From Candidatus Poseidoniaceae archaeon (GTDB taxonomy: Archaea; Thermoplasmatota; Poseidoniia; Poseidoniales; Poseidoniaceae): a stretch of DNA of 37,983 nt. Position 1 is the stretch's first letter. Every line of letters begins with the position of its first letter. The translations under genes were made by a program, and so were the position numbers. Shown piece after piece: positions 8,119 to 18,059 of this stretch. Location: NCBI GenBank assembly GCA_949538025.1, contig CATISI010000132.1, forward strand, positions 1 through 37,983, in the 5' to 3' direction. The notes under the pieces are model-generated. The model had not been told where the DNA came from, did not search any database, and worked only from the letters and a program-made list of their open reading frames with translations.

Positions 8119-11100
8119 TCACTGACCTTCAAACGGATCGCACAATTCACCTTGACCAGGGAAACTAATTGGATTCCGAGGGTTCGTATCCCACTTGAAC
8201 TCACAGTAATTTGTATGGCCGTCACCATCACTATCCACAAGCCGGTCTGCTCCATCAAATGGGTCGAATTCGAAGTGGAACTCCCAACCTGTAGCCATTC
8301 CATCGTCATCGTGATCCATGTAGTAAACTTCTGGGCCGTCCTCCCAAGCGTCACCATCTGTATCGTTGGTTACAGGGTTTGTACCGTTTTGAAGTTCCTC
8401 AAAATTGGTGTAATTCTCAAGGTTGTTGTAAAATTTCATTCCGTCTGGTGTATCGGGGTCAATATTGCACTCAGCATTGGTCGAGTCGTTGTATCCAGGG
8501 CAGTATTTTTTAATCAAACCTGTTCGGTTTAGACCATCTTGATCTGGGTCTTCCTCTCCATCATTGATTCCATCGAGGTCACTGTCAGCCATCGAAGGGT
8601 CCATGACACCACGTGCGCCATATGCATTGATGGTCGCATTGTCAACGAGATTATTGTTAATCGCTTCATAGGAGTATTTCACTTCCCATCCATCCGGTAA
8701 ATTATCGCCATCAGTATCGTCATCCACCGGATTTGTGTTCCAATTTGTTGGGGATTCAGCACCGTTCGGCAACGTATCGTTGTCGATGTCGTATGTGTCG
8801 TCCTTCAGCGAGTTGAGAGATGGGTCAAGTGCCCAGCGACCTTTGCATCCATCACAGAGTGGATTACCTGGCATATCAAAACCTGATAGATTCATTTCGT
8901 GGACCTCGTACTTCTTTTGCAACTCAAAACCACCGAGCCAATTGATCCAGACATAACCTCCTGGTTCCATAAGACAGCTGTTGGATGTACTTTCAGTGCA
9001 TCCGGGTCGGTCCCAATTTGAAATCGCAACCCAAAGAGAATGGGAATTTGTGTTGTCTTCGGTTGACTTGACTTGCATTTCCCATCCATCAAGCATGCCG
9101 TCGGCATCCGTGTCGTTGATCAACGGATTGGTTTCATGCTGGAATGGTCTTGGAATGAACAGAATTTCGTTGCCATCGATTAGACCATCGTTATCCGTAT
9201 CCGAGTTATTGGCATGCGTGACAAAGTTATCGGCACCGGCGATTACCTCTTCGCCATCTTCGAGTCCGTCGTTATCGGTGTCAAACATACAAGCCGACGT
9301 AAAGTACTGTTCACCGTTGAAAATGTAGCCGAGTACAGCCTCTTGCTGGTCACTTTCACCGTCGCCGTCTGTATCAACATTGGAAGCGTTGGATCCTTGA
9401 CCATCACAAGCGGAAGAGAACTCAACAAAGTCCGAAAGGCCATCCGAATCAGTATCAGCGAGGCCAGGGTCTGAGACAACCCATGTCAATTGCACGCCTC
9501 TGTTGACAACCAAAATCTCCCAGCCACCGACTTCAATCCCGTCGAGGAGGCCATCGAGATCCGTGTCCCCATGTGTTGGGTCTGTTGATCGTCCAACAGC
9601 ATTGCCGTTGTCGTCAAATCGAGCTTCATATTCCATCAAATTGGTGAACCGCTCGGATTCTTCAACAACGTTCATCCATACGAACAATCGAGAGTCAACT
9701 TGATCACCGGGTGCAACATTGATGTGGTAGACGTACCCATCGACTGGAGCAACCAGGTAGACGGTCTGCTTGTTTCCACCACCGAGCGTGTATTGCCCTC
9801 GTGCAACGGTTGAATTTGCAGTAACATAGTCGCCTTTTTGTACGTACACGTCGACAACCGTTGTTGTGAGTTCAAGTTCATCAAAGACGACGTCACCGTC
9901 GCCATCCGAATCCCATCCATCAAAATCAATGTCATCGTTTGCATTGCTAGCATTGCGTGGGTTGAGTGGATATTCGAGCGTCGTTCGGTTGTACTGGCTT
10001 GCTTCCCAACCATCAGGCATACCGTCTTGGTCCGTGTCTTCAGTCCAAGGTGAAGTGAAAGATGGGAGGCCATTGACGAGATCGAATTTGAGAGCGACTT
10101 GATACTCTTCAAGATTGTTGAGCCCGTCTTCATCCCAGTCGTTGTATCCGTCCGATGCATTGGATGGGCTGAGGAGTTCAGAAACGGCTTTTTGCGGATT
10201 AGTTGCACCGAATGGATGGTTGTCCTTGAATGAGAAACAATACTCGAATCCGTCTGGCATTCCGTCACCGTCTGTGTCCCAGTCACTTGGGCCATTGAGA
10301 TAGCCATCTCCATCCATGTCCGACAAGAACCACGATGCGCTTACTTCGTCAGCAAAGGGAGCAGCGGTTGGAAGACGTTGTGAAGGGGGTGTGATGACGG
10401 GTTCACCGCAGTTTGAACCGAGCTGGAAGTCAAGAATCATGTTAGCGTTGTTGACTTCAAGAATGTCAGGGAGCATGTCGTTGTCAGAGTCTTTCGCAGC
10501 GGGGTTCGTACCATATGCTTCCTCCTGGAAATTCAGGAGACCATCGTCATCAAAATCGAGGACTTGGTCACAGGAGTGGCGGCCAAGAGGGCTTTCCAAT
10601 TCTTCCCAAGTTGGTGCATCTTCGAACTCCTCGAGCATGTCTGAAAGTGTTTGTTCAAGTGGACCGTTGAGAAGTGAACAATCCCAGTTACCTGAGAGGG
10701 GATTAAACAGTGTTACCGTTCCATCTGGCGATGAGACGTTCATTGTGTAAATTGACTCCCATCGGTCGTTCAAACCATCGTTGTCTGTGTCTGCTCTCTG
10801 AGGATCAGTTCCCAGTTCAGCTTCTTGCTCGTTGGTGAGACCATCGTTGTCAGGGTCACCGTATTTTCCTTGTGTTGGGTCCGGCCATGAATCACTTTCG
10901 TTGCTGACTTCTGCACCATCAGCTTGGTTCGTTGACCCTGATTCTTCCTCAGCTTCTTCTGCTTCACCACTGTCAAGTGGATTCAGACCATGAGCAACTT
11001 CCCAACCATCACTCATACCGTCATTATCCGTATCAGGGTCGTCTTTCAGCGTACCGTACTGTGATTCTTCAAGGACATCAGGCAAACCATCTCCATCGGT

Positions 11101-11280
11101 GTCGATTGCATCACCGGAGGAAATTTCGATTTGCGGTGTGATCTCATCTTCAGCCGCACTATCAAAATCTCCAACGCCCGATGAGGTTTGGTAGAACCCG
11201 CTAATACCCACGAAAAGGGATCCGAAAATGAGTGTTGAGATGATTGCTGCGTACGCCATTTGGTTGTGATTAAGTGACAT
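8119..11280 (-). CDS. Large exported protein with many thrombospondin-3/EF-hand-like DxDxDGxxD repeats and an embedded lipoyl/biotinyl-like segment
   Basis: N-terminal hydrophobic segment (AAIISTLIFGSLFVGISGF). Many repeats (DTDGDGLPDVLEE, DTDNDGMSDGWEVAHGLNPL, DTDGDGMPDGFEY and others). Internal KGDYV...YLVAPVDGYVYHINVAPGDQVDSRLFVWM. Confidence 0.75.
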   Translation of the reverse strand: MSLNHNQMAYAAIISTLIFGSLFVGISGFYQTSSGVGDFDSAAEDEITPQIEISSGDAIDTDGDGLPDVLEESQYGTLKDDPDTDNDGMSDGWEVAHGLNPLDSGEAEEAEEESGSTNQADGAEVSNESDSWPDPTQGKYGDPDNDGLTNEQEAELGTDPQRADTDNDGLNDRWESIYTMNVSSPDGTVTLFNPLSGNWDCSLLNGPLEQTLSDMLEEFEDAPTWEELESPLGRHSCDQVLDFDDDGLLNFQEEAYGTNPAAKDSDNDMLPDILEVNNANMILDFQLGSNCGEPVITPPSQRLPTAAPFADEVSASWFLSDMDGDGYLNGPSDWDTDGDGMPDGFEYCFSFKDNHPFGATNPQKAVSELLSPSNASDGYNDWDEDGLNNLEEYQVALKFDLVNGLPSFTSPWTEDTDQDGMPDGWEASQYNRTTLEYPLNPRNASNANDDIDFDGWDSDGDGDVVFDELELTTTVVDVYVQKGDYVTANSTVARGQYTLGGGNKQTVYLVAPVDGYVYHINVAPGDQVDSRLFVWMNVVEESERFTNLMEYEARFDDNGNAVGRSTDPTHGDTDLDGLLDGIEVGGWEILVVNRGVQLTWVVSDPGLADTDSDGLSDFVEFSSACDGQGSNASNVDTDGDGESDQQEAVLGYIFNGEQYFTSACMFDTDNDGLEDGEEVIAGADNFVTHANNSDTDNDGLIDGNEILFIPRPFQHETNPLINDTDADGMLDGWEMQVKSTEDNTNSHSLWVAISNWDRPGCTESTSNSCLMEPGGYVWINWLGGFELQKKYEVHEMNLSGFDMPGNPLCDGCKGRWALDPSLNSLKDDTYDIDNDTLPNGAESPTNWNTNPVDDDTDGDNLPDGWEVKYSYEAINNNLVDNATINAYGARGVMDPSMADSDLDGINDGEEDPDQDGLNRTGLIKKYCPGYNDSTNAECNIDPDTPDGMKFYNNLENYTNFEELQNGTNPVTNDTDGDAWEDGPEVYYMDHDDDGMATGWEFHFEFDPFDGADRLVDSDGDGHTNYCEFKWDTNPRNPISFPGQGELCDPFEGQ

Positions 11281-11349
11281 AGGATGTAGCCTCCGCTTCT
11301 TGACTACTCTGTCGACGACATGGTTCGGTTATGAACCTTGACCCTGTTT

Positions 11350-11365
11350 GCTCAAAAATTTGAGC
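11350..11365. other. Short inverted repeat GCTCAAA-AA-TTTGAGC
   Basis: Exact 7-bp arms with a 2-bp spacer, in the ~100 bp intergenic gap just downstream (minus strand) of the 11382-12401 stop codon. Confidence 0.4.
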
Positions 11366-11381
11366 GCAAATACGGAGACAA

Positions 11382-12401
11382 TCACTGATTTCCATAGTCC
11401 AGTAAAGATTGGATTTTGACTACAAAAGTATCATTTTCTCGATGTAACGATAGTCGACAAGCTCGCCCATGTGCACGTTCCCACATTCCACACAGTAATC
11501 CAATCGTGAATGGAAATTGGCACTGCATGGACATTCTCAGTTCCAAAGTAAAGTCTAATGTGTCGTAATCAGTAACGTGAGCATTGCCCCATCCTCGCTC
11601 ACAAATGTAGTTCTCGATGTATGCAGGCCAACTAGTTTCATCAATAATGTAGACAGGTTGCTCACTCTTAAGAAACATGCCGGATATTGACTGTATTATC
11701 GCTCTTAGGAGGTGCTCAAACGTGTTGAGTTTACATGAATGTGCATCGAACCATTCAACATCTTGTTGAGGAACGTATGGTAGACACCCAACGAGAAAGC
11801 GTTCCATTGATTCGATTGGAATCAAAACGACACGCTCGCCTTCAAACTTCAATTCATTTGGAGAGTGCTGGTCGATTGTCAACGAAAAATCTGTATTTTT
11901 CTGCTGGCTGACAATGGACCATGGCAAAGCTTCGAGAGGCTTTGGACATGGAAGATCAGTGGATGCTTCTGTTTCGAGTTGCACAGTTTGTGGCCTCGGT
12001 TCGACCCATCGTACCTTGAATCGCTGATCATGAAAGGACTCGAGGAGGTACTGACCTAACGCTACAGACAACAGGGAGTGAGCGCTGTGGACGACCTTTT
12101 GGTCCTCGAGTTGGAATGTACCCCAACCGAGTTGGGACTCGATTCGATTGGATTCTTTCTTGAATTTCTTTTTCCGAAACAAACCACCGACCTGAGGCAT
12201 TGTATTCTTGAACTCGAGAGAATCAACGACGCCATTGATGAATGTGCGGCTCAAAGGGTGATTGATGACGGTTTCAAACTGATTCCACCACGAGTGGAAT
12301 TCGTGCTGTCTCCAAAGAACGACTTCACCGAAAAGTGGATGGATAAGCTGGCCGCGTTTTGAGAGGAAATCCAAAGAAACGGTTGCTTCGATGAACCTCA
12401 C
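11382..12401 (-). CDS. Uncharacterised protein
   Basis: 339 aa ORF with a GTG start overlapping the SHMT stop (GTGA). No family recognised by eye. Coding status supported by length and operon context. Confidence 0.55.
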   Translation of the reverse strand: MRFIEATVSLDFLSKRGQLIHPLFGEVVLWRQHEFHSWWNQFETVINHPLSRTFINGVVDSLEFKNTMPQVGGLFRKKKFKKESNRIESQLGWGTFQLEDQKVVHSAHSLLSVALGQYLLESFHDQRFKVRWVEPRPQTVQLETEASTDLPCPKPLEALPWSIVSQQKNTDFSLTIDQHSPNELKFEGERVVLIPIESMERFLVGCLPYVPQQDVEWFDAHSCKLNTFEHLLRAIIQSISGMFLKSEQPVYIIDETSWPAYIENYICERGWGNAHVTDYDTLDFTLELRMSMQCQFPFTIGLLCGMWERAHGRACRLSLHRENDTFVVKIQSLLDYGNQ

Positions 12402-13690
12402 ATCCCTTCGTATGCAGGGATGGATTCGGAATCAAAGCAATACTGGACGTGCTGGAAATCGGATTTCAAATGCTGAACATCATTGCGGACCTGCTCAGGT
12501 GCTTCTTGCTTCAGCAAAACTCGTGCATAGAGCGATGCTACTTCCGCCATTTCATTGACGCCCATGCCAACACGAGTCAATTCTTGAACGCCGAGACGAA
12601 GTCCAGATGGAGACATTGCCTTTGTATCGCCTGGAAGCATATTCATGTTCGTGATGATTCCTGCTTCCTCAAGTTGGCGTGCAGCAATAGCACCTGCTCC
12701 TGAATCGGTTTCGCCGTGTCGTGTGAGAACTTGATGCGATGCCGTGTAACCCCTTGACTCAGCAAGAACATCAAACCCTTCTGCAGCAAGTGACTGAGCA
12801 AAGGCCTTTGCATTTCGTACAATATCGCTCGCATAGGCTTGACCAAACGCCTCAAATTCAGCAAGTGCCACGACCTTTCCTGCAACGTGGTGCAAATGGT
12901 AAGAAGAGCACACGCCGGGGAACATTGCATTGTTGAGACGTCGATGAAACGATGCATCTTCGCTTGACGAGAGGAGAAATCCTCCTTGAGGACCAGGGAA
13001 GGTTTTGTGTGACGATCCAGTCATGATATCAGCACCTTCACGCAACGGGTCTTGGAAGACTCCACCAGCAATAAGACCGAGGACATGCGCACCATCGTAC
13101 ATCACCGTTGATCCGACCTCATGTGCTGCATGGGCTAATTCTTTCAACGGAGTAGGGAACAAAAACACCGATTGTCCTACCAGTGTAATTCGGGGCTGTA
13201 CCTCTCGAATGAGAGCACATGATGCATCGACATCCGGTTCCATCCGATCCTCGTCCCAAGGATACGTGGAAACGTTGAGGTCACGTAATCCAACAGCACC
13301 CATTCGGGCATGGGAAATGTGACCCCCATCTGCGGTTGAAACAGCAGTAATGGCATCACCAGGTTTTGCGAGTGCTTTGAGTGCTCCAATATTTGAAACG
13401 GTTCCAGAAGTGGATTGAATGTTGGCAAAATTTGCTTGAAAGACCTTTTTTGCAAGATTAATTCCAATATCCTCGATTGTGTCGAAATCATCGCAGCCTT
13501 GGTAATACCTCTTACCAGGTAACCCTTCTGCATATCGCCCATGGAGATCTGAATTGATTGCCCGCTTAACATTAGGTGAAATGATGTTTTCAGAAGCGAT
13601 CATGCCAAGGCCATGCCCGTACAATCGTGCACTTTTCGCTGATGCATTGAGTACTGCGTTAACCGAATCACGTGGAGAGAGATTTCCCAT
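12398..13690 (-). CDS. glyA: Serine hydroxymethyltransferase-like PLP enzyme
   Basis: LGMIASENIISPNVKRAI, GRYAEGLPGKRYYQGCDDFD, NIQSTSGTVSNIGAL, MTGSSHKTFPGPQGGFLLSS (PLP-Lys region). The ORF track begins at TTG 13747; ATG at 13690 (MGNLSPRDSV) is the more likely start. Confidence 0.85.
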   Translation of the reverse strand: MGNLSPRDSVNAVLNASAKSARLYGHGLGMIASENIISPNVKRAINSDLHGRYAEGLPGKRYYQGCDDFDTIEDIGINLAKKVFQANFANIQSTSGTVSNIGALKALAKPGDAITAVSTADGGHISHARMGAVGLRDLNVSTYPWDEDRMEPDVDASCALIREVQPRITLVGQSVFLFPTPLKELAHAAHEVGSTVMYDGAHVLGLIAGGVFQDPLREGADIMTGSSHKTFPGPQGGFLLSSSEDASFHRRLNNAMFPGVCSSYHLHHVAGKVVALAEFEAFGQAYASDIVRNAKAFAQSLAAEGFDVLAESRGYTASHQVLTRHGETDSGAGAIAARQLEEAGIITNMNMLPGDTKAMSPSGLRLGVQELTRVGMGVNEMAEVASLYARVLLKQEAPEQVRNDVQHLKSDFQHVQYCFDSESIPAYEGM

Positions 13691-13743
13691 AACATGTGCT
13701 AGGCAAAGAGGTTCATGAATTCTATGAAGCGACCAACACAGAT

Positions 13744-16700
13744 TCAACGCTGACCTGGCCTTCTAGGCCCAGAGTATGTGGACCGTTCACTTGCGATGGT
13801 ATGTGTCGGAACATTCCGCTTGGAGAGATTCAGGTCGGAAACAGGCGTTCGACTCGGACCAAGGCTTGTTGAGCGGTTGAGCGCTGTCGTCTTTTTCTGC
13901 ACCATTGCTTGTCGGCCTCTGTAGGCAACAGGGCCAATCAATCGTTCGAGTGCAGGCGTGTCTGCACCCTCTTCTTTCGGCCTCTTCAGCCACCATCCTG
14001 ACGAAAGAATGGATAGTTTACCAGGTCGATTCTTAGAAATTGATAGCGCATTACGCTTCAATCGTGATCGAATCGTTTTATCAGAATCCTTGGGCAAACG
14101 TTCCGTCAACCACCCTGGAAGGCCAATGTCCAAAACAACACCGTTGACTGTCACAAGGATACCAGACAGCAGGAGATGTGTTCCAACGGGAATGTTATCT
14201 CGACTTGGTTTAACCTTCGAACGCTTCATCATTTTTGCATACTGAACCAAGGATCGTTGATCTCGGTGTTTGATTTGTTTGCGTTGCTGACGATTGAATC
14301 GGTGTATTCCAAATTGAAGAACGAACAATGTCACAGTAGCAACCGCACCTTCGGCAGCTCCATAAGCGGAATCCAGCCCAATCCCCGCAAGAATGAACAC
14401 CATTGGAAGCAGGAAGAATTGAACAATTCGATGAACGAGCGATGATGAATAACGTGGTGTCATGCCTCTACGAACTGCCTCGTGGTTGACAATCATAACA
14501 TTGGCGTTGATGGCTTCATCTATACCACCTTTTGTGGCTAAGCCTGCTACAGGATTTACTGGAGCATCATCGAGCCACCGTCGCAAGGACTTTCCTTTCT
14601 CAAGAACCAGAGAAACTTCAATATCTTCAGCGTCTTCTTCGTGACCAAGTATGACAGAAAGTGCCTTGACACGAGGGTCGTTAACATCGCTCTCACGCAG
14701 TTCCTTGTAAATTGAGAGGGCTTGATGCCAATCGCCTCGATCGAGCAGACATAATGCCGCAGCAATGCGGGGGCGAACTCCGAGCGGTTCTTGCTTCACA
14801 GATTCCAGAGCCAATTCCAACGCTTCCTCGTGCTTTCTTTGCATACGTAGCGTGGCCACATTGGATATCGATGATACAAGGGAGATTCGGTCGTTGTGCT
14901 GTGTGGCCTCCTTTGAAAACGTTGGCGACCAATAACGAAGCATCCGCATCTTTTCGTTCAGGTGATCAATCGTCGAATTGTTTTCCCAATCCCACAAATC
15001 ATCCTCGTCGACACTTCCGTGCCAAGGGTCGATCCATTCACAAATAAAGGCAAGAAGTTCAGGCTCGTCATATCCTTCAGGCTGTTGCAACCCACGCAAC
15101 GCGCCTCGTGCTGCATCCAATCGACGAGTCGCAATGTAGCCAGTAGCAATCAACATCCTTGCTTCGTCGTCGTCACCACCCGATTGTGCAAGTACCTTCT
15201 TTGCTTCTTCGATGGCTTTCGGCCACAATCCACGGATGGCACAGGACCACATTTTAGCACGTGCTTTTTCGTGGCGAACCAAGGATTGGTCACCTTCTAT
15301 TGATTGTTTTTGGAAACGAATGAGAGCGTCAAGGTCTTCCTGTAGAGCAGCATCATCGATGTATTCACGCATCCAATCGCCACCAGCCATCATAACAGCA
15401 CCTTCACGTCGCTCTTCTGGATCCAAATCAAAGCGAATCTGGCGAAGAGGCGACAATCGTGCTATCGATAGCAACCAAGTGAAGAGGAAAACAGCGTTAC
15501 CAACTGCAATAAACATCCAAGTAGCGAGCAATCGCATTTCTTCGTTAAAACCTCGATTTTCCAAGTCTGAAGTAAACGGCATGAGGTCCCCAAATTCCTT
15601 GTAGCAAACAAGAATGAGAAGAAGAACAGTATAACCAGAAAATCCAGCAAATGCAAATGAAATTTGACGGCCTTGTGCCGCTTCTTCGGTTCGAATTTCA
15701 CGCGGTGTGTCGAGTGTTACGCCAAACATTCCGCCGAATGTCTGCCCACCGAGGATCAAGTTTCTTGTAAGTTCAAAAATGAACGCTAGACCGACAATAG
15801 CAATGTTCAGCGAGAGATAAAACGACAAGAACTGTGGCATGGATTTGATGAATTCCCAATGGAACAAAATCTCCGAAATAAGGTCGATTCGCACGTAAAT
15901 GGAATGGCCAATGATTCCGCCAAAATTCAGAATCTCTTCGCTGTTGTTCGGACTATTGTAGAGGACGTGAAAGACAGTAACAATACCGTTCAAGGCCGTG
16001 ATTGGCATCGTAATCAAAAACAAGACGAGAAGCAGTGAAAACAAGCGGTTGACAAAGGAGGGTTTGTCAGGATCGATTGGGTTCTTTCGACCGTTTGCAG
16101 TTCTCCACTTGTTCACGAGTAGCATGTTCCAAGAGGCACCCATGATGCGACCATACGCTAGGATCGTTGGTGCCATAAAGACCAACATGGTAATCGCAAG
16201 CCAGACAGGAGTGATTTTTCCGTCATTTTGGTTCATACCATAAAAGAGCGCAATCAATGTAGCAAACAGGAGAATAGAGAGCGTGAGAATACGTCGAACA
16301 CCGACACTAATCGAAGATGCACCTATTCTTGTATCACCTTTACCTGCCAACTGAGCATTCATGGTTTCCCAAGGAGAGATGAGAATAGGAAGTAGCACGA
16401 ATAAACCGATGATCCACAAATTCGGCATGAAGTAAACCTCGGGCTGGAAGACAAGTTCAGAAATCAAAAGGAGAACACCAAGCATTCCCATCATGTAAAG
16501 TCCGACACCAAAGGCCACACGACCCTGTTGTAGGATATCCCGAGCATCGTCAACGGTACGCGTCAATCGGTGAACTTCGTACAAATTATCGTCAATTTCA
16601 AACGCTACTTGGAGCGCAGAAAGTTGTCGAGGAACAAAAAATTTCCACAGCAGTACTGCAATAAATAGAGCAGTCAAAAGAGGGTAAAGATAGGCGACAT

Positions 16701-16842
16701 CAAAATCTGTTGGTTGTGCAACCGTTGATGCTGAAACTTGTGGAAGGAGTCCCAACGAAAAAAGGACACTGCCCAAGAGTACCTTCCGCATGGTACATAC
16801 CCTGTGATTATTCATCATGAATACTTCGCCGTCGTTCATCAC
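13744..16842 (-). CDS. Large multi-pass membrane protein with a TPR-like soluble region
   Basis: Signal-like MRKVLLGSVLFSLGLLPQVSAS (ATG at 16791 is a plausible start). Several hydrophobic helices, then TPR-like helical repeats (HEKARAKMWSCAIRGLWPKAIEEAKKVLAQSGGDDDEARMLIATGYIATRRLDAARGAL; KHEEALELALESVKQEPLGVRPRIAAALCLLDRGDWHQALSIYKEL) and two more TM segments. Confidence 0.65.
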   Translation of the reverse strand: MMNDGEVFMMNNHRVCTMRKVLLGSVLFSLGLLPQVSASTVAQPTDFDVAYLYPLLTALFIAVLLWKFFVPRQLSALQVAFEIDDNLYEVHRLTRTVDDARDILQQGRVAFGVGLYMMGMLGVLLLISELVFQPEVYFMPNLWIIGLFVLLPILISPWETMNAQLAGKGDTRIGASSISVGVRRILTLSILLFATLIALFYGMNQNDGKITPVWLAITMLVFMAPTILAYGRIMGASWNMLLVNKWRTANGRKNPIDPDKPSFVNRLFSLLLVLFLITMPITALNGIVTVFHVLYNSPNNSEEILNFGGIIGHSIYVRIDLISEILFHWEFIKSMPQFLSFYLSLNIAIVGLAFIFELTRNLILGGQTFGGMFGVTLDTPREIRTEEAAQGRQISFAFAGFSGYTVLLLILVCYKEFGDLMPFTSDLENRGFNEEMRLLATWMFIAVGNAVFLFTWLLSIARLSPLRQIRFDLDPEERREGAVMMAGGDWMREYIDDAALQEDLDALIRFQKQSIEGDQSLVRHEKARAKMWSCAIRGLWPKAIEEAKKVLAQSGGDDDEARMLIATGYIATRRLDAARGALRGLQQPEGYDEPELLAFICEWIDPWHGSVDEDDLWDWENNSTIDHLNEKMRMLRYWSPTFSKEATQHNDRISLVSSISNVATLRMQRKHEEALELALESVKQEPLGVRPRIAAALCLLDRGDWHQALSIYKELRESDVNDPRVKALSVILGHEEDAEDIEVSLVLEKGKSLRRWLDDAPVNPVAGLATKGGIDEAINANVMIVNHEAVRRGMTPRYSSSLVHRIVQFFLLPMVFILAGIGLDSAYGAAEGAVATVTLFVLQFGIHRFNRQQRKQIKHRDQRSLVQYAKMMKRSKVKPSRDNIPVGTHLLLSGILVTVNGVVLDIGLPGWLTERLPKDSDKTIRSRLKRNALSISKNRPGKLSILSSGWWLKRPKEEGADTPALERLIGPVAYRGRQAMVQKKTTALNRSTSLGPSRTPVSDLNLSKRNVPTHTIASERSTYSGPRRPGQR

Positions 16843-18050
16843 GCAGTGCGGTGTCTTTTCAGGAATGCATCGATGCGGTCAAACGCTGTATGAAGAGTCG
16901 CAACATCAGGCAAGAAAACGAGTCGAACGTGACCTTTTCCTTTGTCTCGGCTGAACCCAGAACCGTGGACGAGCAGAACATGTTCCTCATGGAGTAATTT
17001 GAGGACAAACTGCTTGTCGTTTTCTTTCCATTGATCGTCCGTCAATCGAACGAACATGTAGAATGACCCCTCGGGTGTTTCGACTTCAAGCCCCTCAATC
17101 TCTGATATTCGTTGAAGACAGACATCACGACGTTGTTTCACAGTTTTGGAATATTCTTTCATCCATGAGCGATCTTCCTGCAAGCCAGCCAAGAATCCCA
17201 ATTGTGCTGGCGTGGATGCACAAAGACGCGAACGAAGGATTCGTTCAACACCATCACGGACTGAGTTCAAAATGGATGTTGGGTCATGAATTGCCATGTA
17301 TCCAATTCGCCATCCAGGTGCATAGTAGACCTTTGAGACACCGTTCATAGTTACAACTGGAATTGAATTCGATCGACTTGCTACGCTTACTTGGCGGTTT
17401 GAAAAATCAAGACCGTCATAGATTTCATCAGCAACGAGGATGCAGTTGGGCCATGGTTTCAGAATCTCCAGCAACCGATCAATTTCTTCTTGACCAACCA
17501 CAGCACCTGTTGGGTTGTTTGGATTAATTAAAACAAACAATCGAACCTCATCGTTCATTTTTGATTCAATGTCTTCAAAATCAAGCGCCCATCCATTATC
17601 CGAATTTAATCGATATTCGATTGTTTCAGCACCATACATTTGTGGATATGCCATGTAAGGAGGATAGTGGGGGCCCGGAGCCAAGACTTGACTGCCCTCG
17701 TCCAGAGTCGCTTGGAATAGGACTTGAAGGGCTTCTGTTACACCATGGCAAACATACACATCATCCGCTGAAGCAGGCCAACCCTTTGTTCGTTCATCAT
17801 TCGCAATCGCTTCACGTAACTCTGGTAAACCATAAGATGGCGAGTAACCATTCCTCCCGTCGTTCAAAGCCTTGGCGAAGGCTTCGACCATGTGTTTAGG
17901 TGTTGGCAATCCAGGGTATGCGATTGGATCGCCGATGTTGAGTTTGATGATGGAGTGGCCTTGAGCTTCGAGTTCAGTTGCAGGAACAACCACATCGCGA
18001 ATGGCGTACTCGATATTCAGAGCACGGTCTGTTGCGCTAATGTGTTGCAT
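16839..18050 (-). CDS. Class I/II PLP-dependent aminotransferase (aspartate/alanine aminotransferase-like)
   Basis: LNIGDPIAYPGLPTPKHM, GYSPSYGLPELREAIA, LINPNNPTGAVV, ILVADEIYDGLDF, MNGVSKVYYAPGWRIGYM, VRLVFLPD. Confidence 0.88.
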   Translation of the reverse strand: MQHISATDRALNIEYAIRDVVVPATELEAQGHSIIKLNIGDPIAYPGLPTPKHMVEAFAKALNDGRNGYSPSYGLPELREAIANDERTKGWPASADDVYVCHGVTEALQVLFQATLDEGSQVLAPGPHYPPYMAYPQMYGAETIEYRLNSDNGWALDFEDIESKMNDEVRLFVLINPNNPTGAVVGQEEIDRLLEILKPWPNCILVADEIYDGLDFSNRQVSVASRSNSIPVVTMNGVSKVYYAPGWRIGYMAIHDPTSILNSVRDGVERILRSRLCASTPAQLGFLAGLQEDRSWMKEYSKTVKQRRDVCLQRISEIEGLEVETPEGSFYMFVRLTDDQWKENDKQFVLKLLHEEHVLLVHGSGFSRDKGKGHVRLVFLPDVATLHTAFDRIDAFLKRHRTA

Positions 18051-18059
18051 GGAATCACT

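Noticed and set aside
9672-10313. 213 aa minus-strand ORF overlapping the giant Ca-repeat gene
   Set aside because: Alternate-frame shadow of the repeat coding sequence (Met/Thr/Ser-rich, no fold-like pattern).
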